Below, one piece after another: positions 1-5,474 of a stretch of DNA of 5,474 nucleotides; the first letter of the stretch is position 1; every line of letters begins with the position of its first letter. Below the pieces are notes generated by a model that saw nothing but the letters and a program-made list of their open reading frames with translations, made no database searches and was not told the origin of the DNA. The position numbers were made by a program, and so were the translations under genes. Origin of the DNA: UBA2329 sp964577215 (GTDB taxonomy: Bacteria; Bacteroidota; Bacteroidia; Chitinophagales; Saprospiraceae); assembly GCA_964577215.1 (NCBI GenBank), contig CAZNYK010000189.1, forward strand, positions 1 through 5,474, read 5' to 3'.

Positions 1-565
1 TATACCAATCCGCGCACCACTCCCACACATTGCCGCTCATATCGTACAGCCCCAACGCGTTGGGCAGCAGCAGGCCCACGTCGCGGGTTGCGCCGCCGCT
101 ATTCCCGCTGTACCAGCCCACTTGCTCCAATACGTCGCTGCCGGCGTAGGCCTCTCCCGATCCCTCCCCAGCGGGGGGCGCCGGGGAGGGGCCGCCGCGG
201 GCGGCGTATTCCCACTCGGCTTCAGTGGGCAGGCGGTACCCCGGCTTACCAGTCGGGGCCGTTATCTCATTCAGCCGGGGCAGGAATTTTTGGGTGATGT
301 CATCCCAGGAAACGTTCTCCACCGGCCGGCGCGGGCCTTTAAAGCTGGAAGGATTTTCGCCCATAACCGCCTCCCAAAGGTCTTGCGTGACCGGGAAGGC
401 GCCGATGTAAAAGCCGTCCAAGCGCACGCGGTGGGCGGGCTTTTCCCAGTCCCGAGCTTCCGCGTCCTGCTCGCCGGCGCCCATGAGGAACTCCCCGCCG
501 GGCACGTACATGAGGCGGCAGGGCGGTATGCCGGGCAGGGCAATGTCTATGTAGGGTGCGGCCAT
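1..565 (-). CDS. Formylglycine-generating enzyme (FGE/SUMF1)-family protein, N-terminal part
   Basis: The minus strand reads from ATG at 565-563 to the window edge, giving 188 codons with the C-terminus missing. The start MAAPYIDIALPGIPPCR has no signal peptide, so a cytoplasmic product is likely. FGE-sulfatase family hallmarks appear in order: VPGGEFLMG (about residues 21-29), FYIGAFPVTQDLWEAVMGENPS, PVENVSWDD, YRLPTEAEWEYAARGG (110-125), NALGLYDMSGNVWEWCADWY up to residue 188. In this family, true FGEs convert a sulfatase cysteine to formylglycine, but many paralogues have other roles (EgtB-like, GldK/GldJ-like, effector modules). The C-terminal RGGSW region and the catalytic cysteines lie outside the window, so enzymatic activity cannot be judged. 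No sulfatase gene is visible nearby. A Pro/Ala/Gly-rich 13-residue insert (126-138) is encoded by a GC-rich palindrome. The gene is divergent from the exported-protein gene at 685. Family membership is very secure; exact function is open. Confidence 0.93.
   Translation of the reverse strand, partial: MAAPYIDIALPGIPPCRLMYVPGGEFLMGAGEQDAEARDWEKPAHRVRLDGFYIGAFPVTQDLWEAVMGENPSSFKGPRRPVENVSWDDITQKFLPRLNEITAPTGKPGYRLPTEAEWEYAARGGPSPAPPAGEGSGEAYAGSDVLEQVGWYSGNSGGATRDVGLLLPNALGLYDMSGNVWEWCADWY
162..190. repeat. GC-rich palindrome inside the FGE-like coding frame
   Basis: Perfect 8-bp arms CCCTCCCC (162-169) and GGGGAGGG (183-190) flank a 13-base GC-only-but-one loop. It lies in frame in the minus-strand FGE-like gene and encodes a low-complexity Pro/Ala/Gly/Glu stretch (residues 126-135) directly after the conserved YAARGG motif, where family members normally have a short variable loop. 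This could be a mobile palindromic repeat accepted in a loop, or simply expanded low-complexity sequence. Only one copy is visible in the window. Confidence 0.55.
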
Positions 566-584
566 GCGTTGCGGATGTGTGGGG

Positions 585-592
585 CAAAGATA
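585..592 (-). promoter_or_regulatory. Bacteroidota-type -7 box (TATCTTTG) for the FGE-like gene
   Basis: Read on the minus strand, TATCTTTG matches the Bacteroidota -7 consensus TAnnTTTG exactly and is followed by CCCC. The ATG lies 19 bases beyond the box, implying a leader of roughly a dozen bases. A T-rich TTTTTC (617-622) sits about 24 bases upstream and is only a weak candidate for the -33 TTTG element. No Shine-Dalgarno sequence is evident. Confidence 0.5.
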
Positions 593-684
593 AGAGATGG
601 GAAATGTATAACCGGCGAAAAATGTAACTTCCCGGCCATTCCATCGTTATGGAAAAATCATGAGCAAAACCGTTCGCTTGTCCT

Positions 685-2438
685 ATGAAAATACTTCACA
701 AGTTGTCAGTGCTGGTCGCACTATGGATCATACCTTTTGCCGGCTTCTCCCAAACCATGGACAAAGCCGCTGAAAAATTGGAAAAAAACCGCTCTGAGAA
801 CTGGCCGCCCCAGCGCATCCACGGCCGCAGTTCCTTAGGGTATGCCCTGCAACAGACCTTCAGGCGCCACGCCGAGTTCTGCGGCTTTGGCGTGAAGGAC
901 AGCAACCGCGACTTCGTGCCGCCCGATGCCGCCCGCTTCCTGGGGCGCCGCACCCTGCGCACCCCGGTGGAAACTGCCGACATAGCCGGCGGCGGCCTCC
1001 TGTTCTACATCTTCCACGAGCAGGAGCGCAACCTGCCTTTCTCCAGCGTGCGTTTCGCGCCGTCCAGGGTATTCCGGCTCAGCAATATGCCGCAGCCCTT
1101 TGCCGTCAATCCGGATGAAAACTTCGACGCCTTCGTCCTCACCAAAACCTGCGGCGGCTACCTCAAAGCCTCCTTGGATGCGGGCATAGAGCCGCCTTAT
1201 GCAGCCTTTAAAGCCGCCTTAGACAGCGACAGCCGGCGAGAGTCGTCCGTCATGGCTATCTCCGGCTCTTTCGTGTCGCCCCTGCGCTTGGCCTTAGATG
1301 CCGGCGACCGCCGCACCGCGGAGGCCATGATGAAGCTGTGGCAGTTTTACCGCGAAAACCCGGATTACATAGGCCGGGCATACTACCTGCGCGAGTTCCA
1401 GGGCGTGATGATCAAACACGTTTCCACGGCTGAAGAAAACGCCCGCATCGAGTCGGAAGGCGCGCTGAATCTCAGCGGCCCCCTGCCGTTGCGGCTCAAG
1501 GCCGCTTTCGGGGTGGGCGCTTCCAAATCGAGCGCATTTTCGGGTACGGATTGGCAAACCGTCCTCTTTGCCGATTTCGATGCTTCGTACCGGCGCGAGA
1601 GCCTGTTTGCCCCGCTGCCTACGCCGGAGGAGATACGCCGCTATTTTGAAAGCATCCGGCCCCTGGCTTATATCGACGGCAGCAGCAAGGCCTTGGTGGA
1701 AGGGGTGCGCTTTCAACACGTGGTGGAACTGCCCGGCGTGCCGGAGGAGATGGCCGCCTATTTCTGGGAGCTTGAAACCGTGGCGCCCGGCAGCTTTGAC
1801 GAAGCGCCGGCCTTGGAAACCAACTACTTCGCCAAGGGCGAGAGCTACGGATGCCGCTTTTCGCTGTCGGGCAAGCCGGCGCGCAGGTACTTCAATCCCT
1901 ACGGCAGCACGCAGCCCGGCGTGGCCCAATTGCGCTACACCATCCGCAGCCGCAACCCTGTGGGCGGGGAATACATCCGCATACAGGTAGAGGCCGAAAC
2001 GCCCACCAGCATACACCCGCTGGCAAAGCCGGGGCGCGGCGAGTTCAACATCGGCAAAAAGGAAAACCGGCAGTTTTCCCTGCAATGGACATTTGAAGTG
2101 GAGGTGGAAGACACCGACAACCCGGTGGATTTCAGCATGGCGCCCTTCGTGGAAAAACTGCAGGCCCTCAACCCCGACGGCCCGCTGCCCATGCGCGTTG
2201 CCGACCTGCAAGCCGATCCGGGCCGCCGCCGCTTTTTCATCACTGTGGAAACAGTGGAGACCTGGCCTTTGGACCGCATCGACGACAAGCAGTTGCAGCC
2301 CTACAACCTCTCCTTGGACCTGCACCTGAAAAGCCTCCGCGCCGATGCCTTCGCCGTGAGGCCCGTGCAAGGCGCCATTTACCTGCCGGCCATACGGCCG
2401 CCTGCGCCTCCGGCAGTGGAGGGGAATGGGAACGGGGA
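685..2438 (+). CDS. Large exported protein of unknown family, 3' end lost in assembly gap
   Basis: About 584 codons are readable from ATG 685 until the N run. I do not recognise the family. Residues 1-22 form a convincing signal peptide: basic start MKILHK, hydrophobic LSVLVALWIIPFAGF, then S-Q-T typical of Bacteroidota cleavage regions. This supports the ATG at 685, although no ribosome binding site is visible. The mature protein starts with a charged segment (about 25-45). A mostly helical-looking stretch follows (about 175-250), then from about residue 262 a part that looks rich in beta strands (LSGPLPLRLKAAFGVGASK, YGCRFSLSGKPARRYF, RYTIRSRNPVGGEYIRIQVE, FSLQWTFEVEVEDTDNPVDF). Cysteines are at 66, 156 and 390. 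No catalytic motif, lipobox, WD, TPR or T9SS sorting domain is apparent. The last visible residues are Pro/Gly/Asn-rich (RPPAPPAVEGNGNG), suggesting a linker or a near C-terminus. The stop codon is not visible, and any reading through the Ns is artificial. Divergent from the FGE-like gene with 119 bp between starts. Confidence 0.85.
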
Positions 2439-2538
2439 NNNNNNNNNNNNNNNNNNNNNNNNNNNNNNNNNNNNNNNNNNNNNNNNNNNNNNNNNNNNNN
2501 NNNNNNNNNNNNNNNNNNNNNNNNNNNNNNNNNNNNNN
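2439..2538. other. Assembly gap (100 N)
   Basis: Exactly 100 Ns, the conventional placeholder for a scaffold gap of unknown size. It hides the 3' end of the exported-protein gene, and the spacer and translation signals of the WD40 gene. The sequence entering the gap is strongly G-rich (AGTGGAGGGGAATGGGAACG and following bases), so a repeat or strong secondary structure may have broken the assembly. Confidence 0.97.
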
Positions 2539-2540
2539 AA

Positions 2541-3452
2541 GTGAAAAACCTTTCCGTACAAAAAAAAGCTCAACTCACCGGCCACAACGCCGCTGTATTT
2601 GCCCTGGCGCCCGGCCGGCAGCCGCATGCGTTTTTCTCGGGCGCCGGCGACGGCTGGATCGCCGAATGGAACATAGACGAACCGGAAAACGGCCGCCTCA
2701 CGGCACAAGTGGAAGCCCAGGTATTTTCCTTGTTGCACCTGCCCGAACGCCATACGCTCATCGCCGGCAATATGAACGGCGGCCTGCACTGGATCAACCT
2801 CGACGCGCCCGGGGAAACCCGCAACATTGCCCACCACAAAAAAGGCGTTTACGACCTTTTGCACGTCGGAGATTTTGTTTTCAGCGCCGGCGGGGAAGGC
2901 CTGCTCACCCGCTGGTCGGCCCCGGAGGCGCGCTCTGTGGAAAGCCTGCACCTGAGCAACCGCAGCCTGCGCGCGCTCGATTACTGCGCTTCCCGGCAGG
3001 AGTTGGCCGCAGGGGCCAGCGATTTTGCCATTTACATCCTGGACGCCGGAACGCTGGAAGTCAAACGGACTATCCCCCACGCCCATCGCAGTTCCGTTTT
3101 TGCCGTAAGATACAGCCCGGATGGCCGGTACCTGCTCAGCGGCGGCCGCGACGCGCACCTGCGCGTGTGGGATTGCGAACATGACTTTGCTCCTCTCTCC
3201 GGACAACCGGCCCACTGGTACACCATCAACTGCATCGCCTTTCACCCGGATGGCCGGCTCTTTGCCACTGCAAGCCGCGACCGCACCATTAAAATATGGG
3301 ATGCGGAGACTTTCCAATTGCTCAAGGTACTGGATACGATTCGCAACGGCTGCCATATCAATTCCGTCAATACGCTGCTCTGGCATCCCCACGGCGGTAC
3401 GCTGATATCCGGCAGCGACGACCGGAGTATTATCCTGTGGGAGGTTTTGTAG
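2541..3452 (+). CDS. WD40-repeat protein, complete seven-bladed beta-propeller
   Basis: A 303-residue protein made almost entirely of WD40 repeats. Blades can be placed at about 12-46 (LTGH...AEWNID), 57-88 (...HWINLD), 97-127 (AHHKKGVY...TRWS), 139-169 (...IYILDA), 182-212 (AHRSSVFAVRYSPDGRYLLS...RVWD), 225-254 (INCIAFHPDGRLFATASRD...KIWD) and 272-303 (...IILWEVL). Seven blades fill one closed propeller, so the visible protein is essentially complete. The GTG at 2541 (VKNLSVQKKAQLTGH) is the first usable start after the gap. An ATG hidden in the gap could add a few residues. There is no signal peptide in the visible part, so a cytoplasmic interaction scaffold is likely; no enzyme domain is fused to it. 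Partners are unknown. It may share a transcript with the preceding gene, but the gap prevents judging spacing. Blades 5-7 match the repeat consensus best and blades 2-4 are more diverged. Confidence 0.92.
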   Translation: MKNLSVQKKAQLTGHNAAVFALAPGRQPHAFFSGAGDGWIAEWNIDEPENGRLTAQVEAQVFSLLHLPERHTLIAGNMNGGLHWINLDAPGETRNIAHHKKGVYDLLHVGDFVFSAGGEGLLTRWSAPEARSVESLHLSNRSLRALDYCASRQELAAGASDFAIYILDAGTLEVKRTIPHAHRSSVFAVRYSPDGRYLLSGGRDAHLRVWDCEHDFAPLSGQPAHWYTINCIAFHPDGRLFATASRDRTIKIWDAETFQLLKVLDTIRNGCHINSVNTLLWHPHGGTLISGSDDRSIILWEVL

Positions 3453-3463
3453 CCGGAAAAAAC

Positions 3464-3471
3464 TACTTTTG
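3464..3471 (+). promoter_or_regulatory. Bacteroidota-type -7 box (TACTTTTG) for the dCTP deaminase gene
   Basis: TACTTTTG matches TAnnTTTG exactly, is followed by CCCCC, and lies 20 bases before the dcd ATG. A TTTG at 3446-3449 is upstream, but its 14-base spacing is shorter than the usual 19 or so, so the -33 element is uncertain. The arrangement (box, C run, short leader, ATG) closely resembles the box in front of the FGE-like gene, supporting independent transcription of dcd despite only 39 bp to the WD40 stop. Confidence 0.5.
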
Positions 3472-3491
3472 CCCCCTCAATACAGCAGTGA

Positions 3492-4028
3492 ATGATCCTG
3501 AGCGACAAGAAAATCCTTGAGGGCATCTCCTCCGGCCAGATCGTTATCGAACCCTTCCGGCAGGACTGCCTCGGCACGAACTCCTACGACGTGCACCTCG
3601 GAAAGTGGCTGGCCCGCTACAAAAACGAGGTCCTCGACGCCCGCGTCCACAATGAAATCGAGTATTTTGAAATACCGGAAGAGGGCTTCGTGCTGGAGCC
3701 GGGCACCCTCTACCTCGGCGTCACGGAGGAATATACCGAGACGTTCAACTCCGTGCCCTTCTTAGAGGGCAAATCCAGCGTCGGCCGCCTCGGTATCGAC
3801 ATCCACGCCACCGCCGGTAAAGGCGACGTAGGCTTCTGCAACCATTGGACGCTGGAGATATCCTGCACGCAACCCGTGCGCGTGTATGCAGGCATGCCCA
3901 TAGGCCAGCTCATCTATTTTATGGTGGAAGGCGATATTGAAAACTACTACAACCGGAAACAAGGCGCCAAGTACAATCAGCGCTCCGACAAGCCGGTGGA
4001 GAGTATGATGTGGAAGAACCGTTTTTAG
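3492..4028 (+). CDS. dcd: dCTP deaminase
   Basis: A 178-residue protein of the dCTP deaminase/dUTPase superfamily, which forms a trimer and deaminates dCTP on the route to dUMP/dTTP in the cytoplasm. The start MILSDKKILEGISSGQIVIE and GTNSYDVHLG (28-37) are typical of Dcd. The active-site block EGKSSVGRLG (92-101) supplies Ser95 and Arg99, equivalent to E. coli Ser111 and Arg115. HATAGKGDVGF (105-115) is followed by TLEIS (120-124), with Glu122 equivalent to catalytic Glu138. The C-terminal GAKYNQR (158-164) matches the flexible nucleotide-covering tail. Length is usual for the family. The TAGxxDxGF pattern resembles the bifunctional Mycobacterium tuberculosis enzyme (dCTP to dUMP) more than E. 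coli TAHRID, so combined deaminase-dUTPase activity is possible but not proven. The ATG at 3492 has no Shine-Dalgarno but lies just after a promoter-like box. Confidence 0.95.
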   Translation: MILSDKKILEGISSGQIVIEPFRQDCLGTNSYDVHLGKWLARYKNEVLDARVHNEIEYFEIPEEGFVLEPGTLYLGVTEEYTETFNSVPFLEGKSSVGRLGIDIHATAGKGDVGFCNHWTLEISCTQPVRVYAGMPIGQLIYFMVEGDIENYYNRKQGAKYNQRSDKPVESMMWKNRF

Positions 4029-4036
4029 GCGCGCGG

Positions 4037-4067
4037 AAACCGCAAAATGTAAAACCGCAAACCGCAA
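4037..4067. repeat. Short CCGCAA direct repeats downstream of dcd
   Basis: AACCGCAA occurs three times here (starts near 4038, 4053 and 4060), beginning nine bases after the dcd stop codon. The same CCGCAAA core recurs downstream of the acetyltransferase gene at 5255-5271. Further into this spacer, 4126-4148 contains small GC-rich hairpin-like arms (CGCCTGCGGCG then CGCTACGGCG). I see no clear rho-independent terminator. Confidence 0.5.
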
Positions 4068-4150
4068 GCAACCCGGAAACTTCCCGAACTCGGTCGGAAC
4101 TCACATCATCACACCCTCCTTCCAACGCCTGCGGCGCGCTACGGCGGGTG

Positions 4151-4182
4151 AAATCAGCACATTAGCAAATCAGCACATCAAC
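4151..4182. repeat. Two 16-bp tandem units (AAATCAGCACAT...) before the acetyltransferase start
   Basis: AAATCAGCACATTAGC (4151-4166) is followed directly by AAATCAGCACATCAAC (4167-4182). The first 12 bases are identical, and the second copy ends one base before the ATG at 4184. The repeat therefore forms the whole translation-initiation region, which lacks a Shine-Dalgarno sequence. From memory, similar AGCACATTAGCAAAT arrays occur between genes in Bacteroidota. Confidence 0.7.
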
Positions 4183-4183
4183 A

Positions 4184-5230
4184 ATGGAATCAGAGATCAT
4201 AGGGCACTTAGAGAACAAGATCATTTACCGCCAATACCAGATGGACGAGGAACTCGTTCGTTTTTTGGAAAGCGTCACCTGGGGCGTGGGCGAGAACCAG
4301 TACGAGCATTTTTACACATTGCACCGCCTCAAGCACATACCCGACCCCATTTATTTCACCGGCCGGGAAGCAGATACCGGCGAGTTGTTCGGCGCGGTGG
4401 TGTTCGGCAGGCGGCGCATCATGGGCGTGAAAGCTTACTACATCCGCTTTTTCGCCGTGTCGCCCAAGGTGCGCGGGCAGAGGATCACTACCCCTTTGGC
4501 GGTATTCCTGTTCGACTTTCTGCGCGCCGAGGAAAAAGACCCCGTCATTTTTTATGCCTCCACCGATCGCATCAACCCCAGCGTGAATCGCATGGCCGGG
4601 CGTCTCGGCTTCGAGGAGATATCCCTCAACAGAACCGTAGCGTTCAGCCGATTCATGCCCAGGGCCAGGCCCGGCGTGTCTCTGCTGAACGATGCCGAAT
4701 TTGCATCCTTTCTGCCTGTGTTGGAAGAAGCCTACGCCGGCCATGCTTTCTGGACTACCGACAACATCGGTAAGGACGGGCACTATTTCGTCTTGCGGGA
4801 GAACGGCAAGATCGTAGCAGGCCTGCAAGCCTACAAGGCCCTGTGGCGGGTGGGCAAAATGCCCGGCCTATTCGGCAAAATTGTGCTCCCGCTGCTGCCC
4901 TATACGCCGCTCCGGGTAATTTTCAACCCCCAATCATTTCATTTCCTCGCCTTCGAAGGCATATACATGGCGCCCGGCCACGAACATCGCCTCCAGGACG
5001 TAATGGAAGCGGCGCTGCATTATTTCAAGTACCATTCCGCCATGTTCTGGATCAATACCGCCGATCCGCTGGGCGATCGCATATTGAAAGCCAACCGAAT
5101 GGGGCTGCTCTACGGCTTTGTGAAAAACACCATGGCGCGCTTCATCGCCTCCTTTCACCACGTGGACCCCGCCATAGAAAAAGAACTGCGGAGCCGGCCC
5201 GTGTATAACTCTTCCCTGGATTATATCTGA
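4184..5230 (+). CDS. GNAT-family acetyltransferase-like protein, probable double GNAT
   Basis: A 348-residue cytoplasmic protein without signal peptide or membrane span. The N-terminal half has GNAT form: GELFGAVVFGRRR (66-78, beta strands 2-3), then YYIRFFAVSPKVRGQRITTP (85-104) carrying the motif-A strand and acetyl-CoA loop, a helix to about 116, PVIFYASTDRINPSVNRMAG (120-139) and RLGFEEI (140-146), the usual motif-B asparagine and GF ending. The pyrophosphate loop reads RGQRIT instead of the usual (Q/R)xxGx(G/A), so cofactor binding may be altered. The C-terminal half repeats the order weakly: YFVLRENGKIVAGLQAY (201-217), FEGIYMAPGHEHRLQDVMEA (257-276), AMFWINTADPLGDRILKANR (286-305) and MGLLYGFV. 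This suggests an internal duplication with a degenerate second domain. Substrate is unknown; it may modify a small molecule or a protein N-terminus. It stands alone after a repeat-bearing spacer, with mobile-element debris immediately downstream. Confidence 0.8.
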   Translation: MESEIIGHLENKIIYRQYQMDEELVRFLESVTWGVGENQYEHFYTLHRLKHIPDPIYFTGREADTGELFGAVVFGRRRIMGVKAYYIRFFAVSPKVRGQRITTPLAVFLFDFLRAEEKDPVIFYASTDRINPSVNRMAGRLGFEEISLNRTVAFSRFMPRARPGVSLLNDAEFASFLPVLEEAYAGHAFWTTDNIGKDGHYFVLRENGKIVAGLQAYKALWRVGKMPGLFGKIVLPLLPYTPLRVIFNPQSFHFLAFEGIYMAPGHEHRLQDVMEAALHYFKYHSAMFWINTADPLGDRILKANRMGLLYGFVKNTMARFIASFHHVDPAIEKELRSRPVYNSSLDYI

Positions 5231-5234
5231 CGGC

Positions 5235-5341
5235 ACTGTTCATTTTTCTGTTTCCCGCAAAGGCCGCAAAGATCACTAAGTATTTATTATCAGCCACTTA
5301 CACAATTAATTTTTTGATGGAGACACACTTTAATGAACAGT
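5235..5341. repeat. 10-bp perfect inverted repeat spanning 107 bp
   Basis: ACTGTTCATT (5235-5244) and AATGAACAGT (5332-5341) are exact reverse complements. The left arm starts five bases after the acetyltransferase stop, and the right arm abuts the point where transposase homology ends. Pairing does not extend beyond ten bases on either side, and I see no flanking target-site duplication. It may mark ends of a small non-autonomous element or a deleted insertion sequence. Confidence 0.5.
5255..5271. repeat. CCGCAAAG tandem repeat (9-bp period)
   Basis: CCGCAAAGG and CCGCAAAGA lie back to back, followed by TCACTAAG. On the opposite strand this reads as CTTTGCGG units, a motif I recall as frequent between genes in Bacteroidota. 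It shares the CCGCAAA core with the repeats after dcd, so the acetyltransferase gene has such units on both sides. Confidence 0.5.
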
Positions 5342-5474
5342 CTCGCATCCGTAATCAAAAACAGGTACTCATAGCCTTCCGTTGTCTCCAAATACGTAAT
5401 ATCACTTACCCAAAGCCGATTGGGACGCATCGCTTCAAAGTGCCGGATCAGATTGGGATATTTCCGAAGCCAAT
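5290..5474 (-). pseudogene. IS3-family transposase (OrfB, rve domain) fragment
   Basis: The minus strand in the frame beginning at 5472 gives WLRKYPNLIRHFEAM, then RPNRLWVSDITYLETTEGYE and YLFLITDA. This is the characteristic start of the IS3-family OrfB catalytic core; the Asp of WVSDITY is the first residue of the DDE triad. The expected continuation (SRKIVGY-like, then DxGxQ with the second Asp, and the final Glu) is absent. After Ala43, encoded at 5346-5344, the frame turns into unrelated residues (RLFIKVCLHQKIN) and stops at 5292-5290. The transposase is therefore 3'-truncated and cannot be functional from this copy. Its 5' part continues beyond the window edge, where the rest of the element and orfA may lie. 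Confidence 0.82.
5323..5344 (-). mobile_element. Possible insertion-sequence terminus (IS256-like inverted-repeat end)
   Basis: Read on the minus strand from 5344, GAGACTGTTCATTAAAGTG leads into TGT, resembling ends of IS256-family elements (GAGACTGT... followed by GTGTG). It starts exactly where IS3 transposase homology stops. If correct, another element inserted into the IS3 transposase and most of its body was later lost, because no second transposase is seen between 5231 and 5344. The match is from memory of family ends, so this is tentative. Confidence 0.3.

Noticed and set aside
122..688. Plus-strand open frame of 188 codons
   Set aside because: It is the reverse shadow of the FGE-like gene, whose minus-strand motifs are unmistakable.
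1294..2370. Long open frame of 358 codons on the minus strand
   Set aside because: It is antisense to the exported-protein gene, is rich in His/Ala/Gly typical of reverse frames in GC-rich genes, and shows no recognisable motif.
1..2438. A sulfatase-maturation pair (FGE plus divergent exported sulfatase)
   Set aside because: The exported protein shows no CxPxR sulfatase motif at its cysteines (66, 156, 390), so it is not a formylglycine sulfatase.
685..2544. A continuous reading frame through the N run into sequence beside the WD40 gene
   Set aside because: The 100 Ns are a placeholder, so frame continuity and the stop at 2542-2544 carry no meaning. No fusion can be claimed.
2379..3392. Minus-strand open frame across the gap
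   Set aside because: It depends on the Ns for continuity and lies antisense to the clear WD40 gene.
4037..4182. Possible CRISPR-like or phage-type array
   Set aside because: The units are too short, too few and lack regular unique spacers.
4208..4828. Minus-strand open frame of 206 codons
   Set aside because: It is antisense to the acetyltransferase-like gene and has no motif of its own.

Overview
The window looks like chromosomal DNA from a member of the Bacteroidota, probably a Saprospiria/Lewinella-like or uncultured relative. The clues are GC-rich coding sequence, start codons without a clear Shine-Dalgarno sequence, TAnnTTTG-type promoter boxes, a signal peptide ending in the F-S-Q style common in this phylum, and short intergenic repeats (CCGCAAA units and AAATCAGCACAT units). 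The exact lineage is inference. A run of exactly 100 Ns (2439-2538) marks a scaffold gap of unknown true length, so this is a draft or metagenomic assembly.

Layout. Positions 1-565 (minus strand, running off the left edge) encode the N-terminal part of a formylglycine-generating-enzyme/SUMF1-type protein. Its reading frame carries a GC-rich palindrome in a loop. A 119-bp divergent intergenic region separates it from a plus-strand gene starting at 685. That gene encodes a large exported protein of no recognised family, and its 3' end is lost in the gap. After the gap come a seven-bladed WD40 beta-propeller protein (2541-3452), a dCTP deaminase (3492-4028) with its own likely promoter, and, after a 155-bp repeat-bearing spacer, a GNAT acetyltransferase-like protein (4184-5230) that appears to hold two GNAT modules. 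The right end (about 5231-5474) is mobile-element debris. It contains a minus-strand fragment of an IS3-family transposase catalytic domain, whose homology stops abruptly at 5344 where a sequence resembling another insertion-sequence terminus begins. A 10-bp perfect inverted repeat frames this debris.

How the genes work together. I see no convincing single pathway. The plus-strand genes are co-oriented, but the dCTP deaminase has its own promoter-like box and the acetyltransferase follows a repeat-containing spacer, so they are probably mostly separate transcription units. dCTP deaminase is housekeeping pyrimidine metabolism. The WD40 protein is a cytoplasmic scaffold-like propeller. The exported protein and the SUMF1-like protein are divergently arranged and could share regulation, but nothing in the sequence proves a functional link. 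I did not find strong evidence for a new multi-gene system. The most worthwhile leads are the unrecognised exported protein, the palindrome inside the SUMF1-like gene, the tandem GNAT architecture and the nested mobile-element junction.
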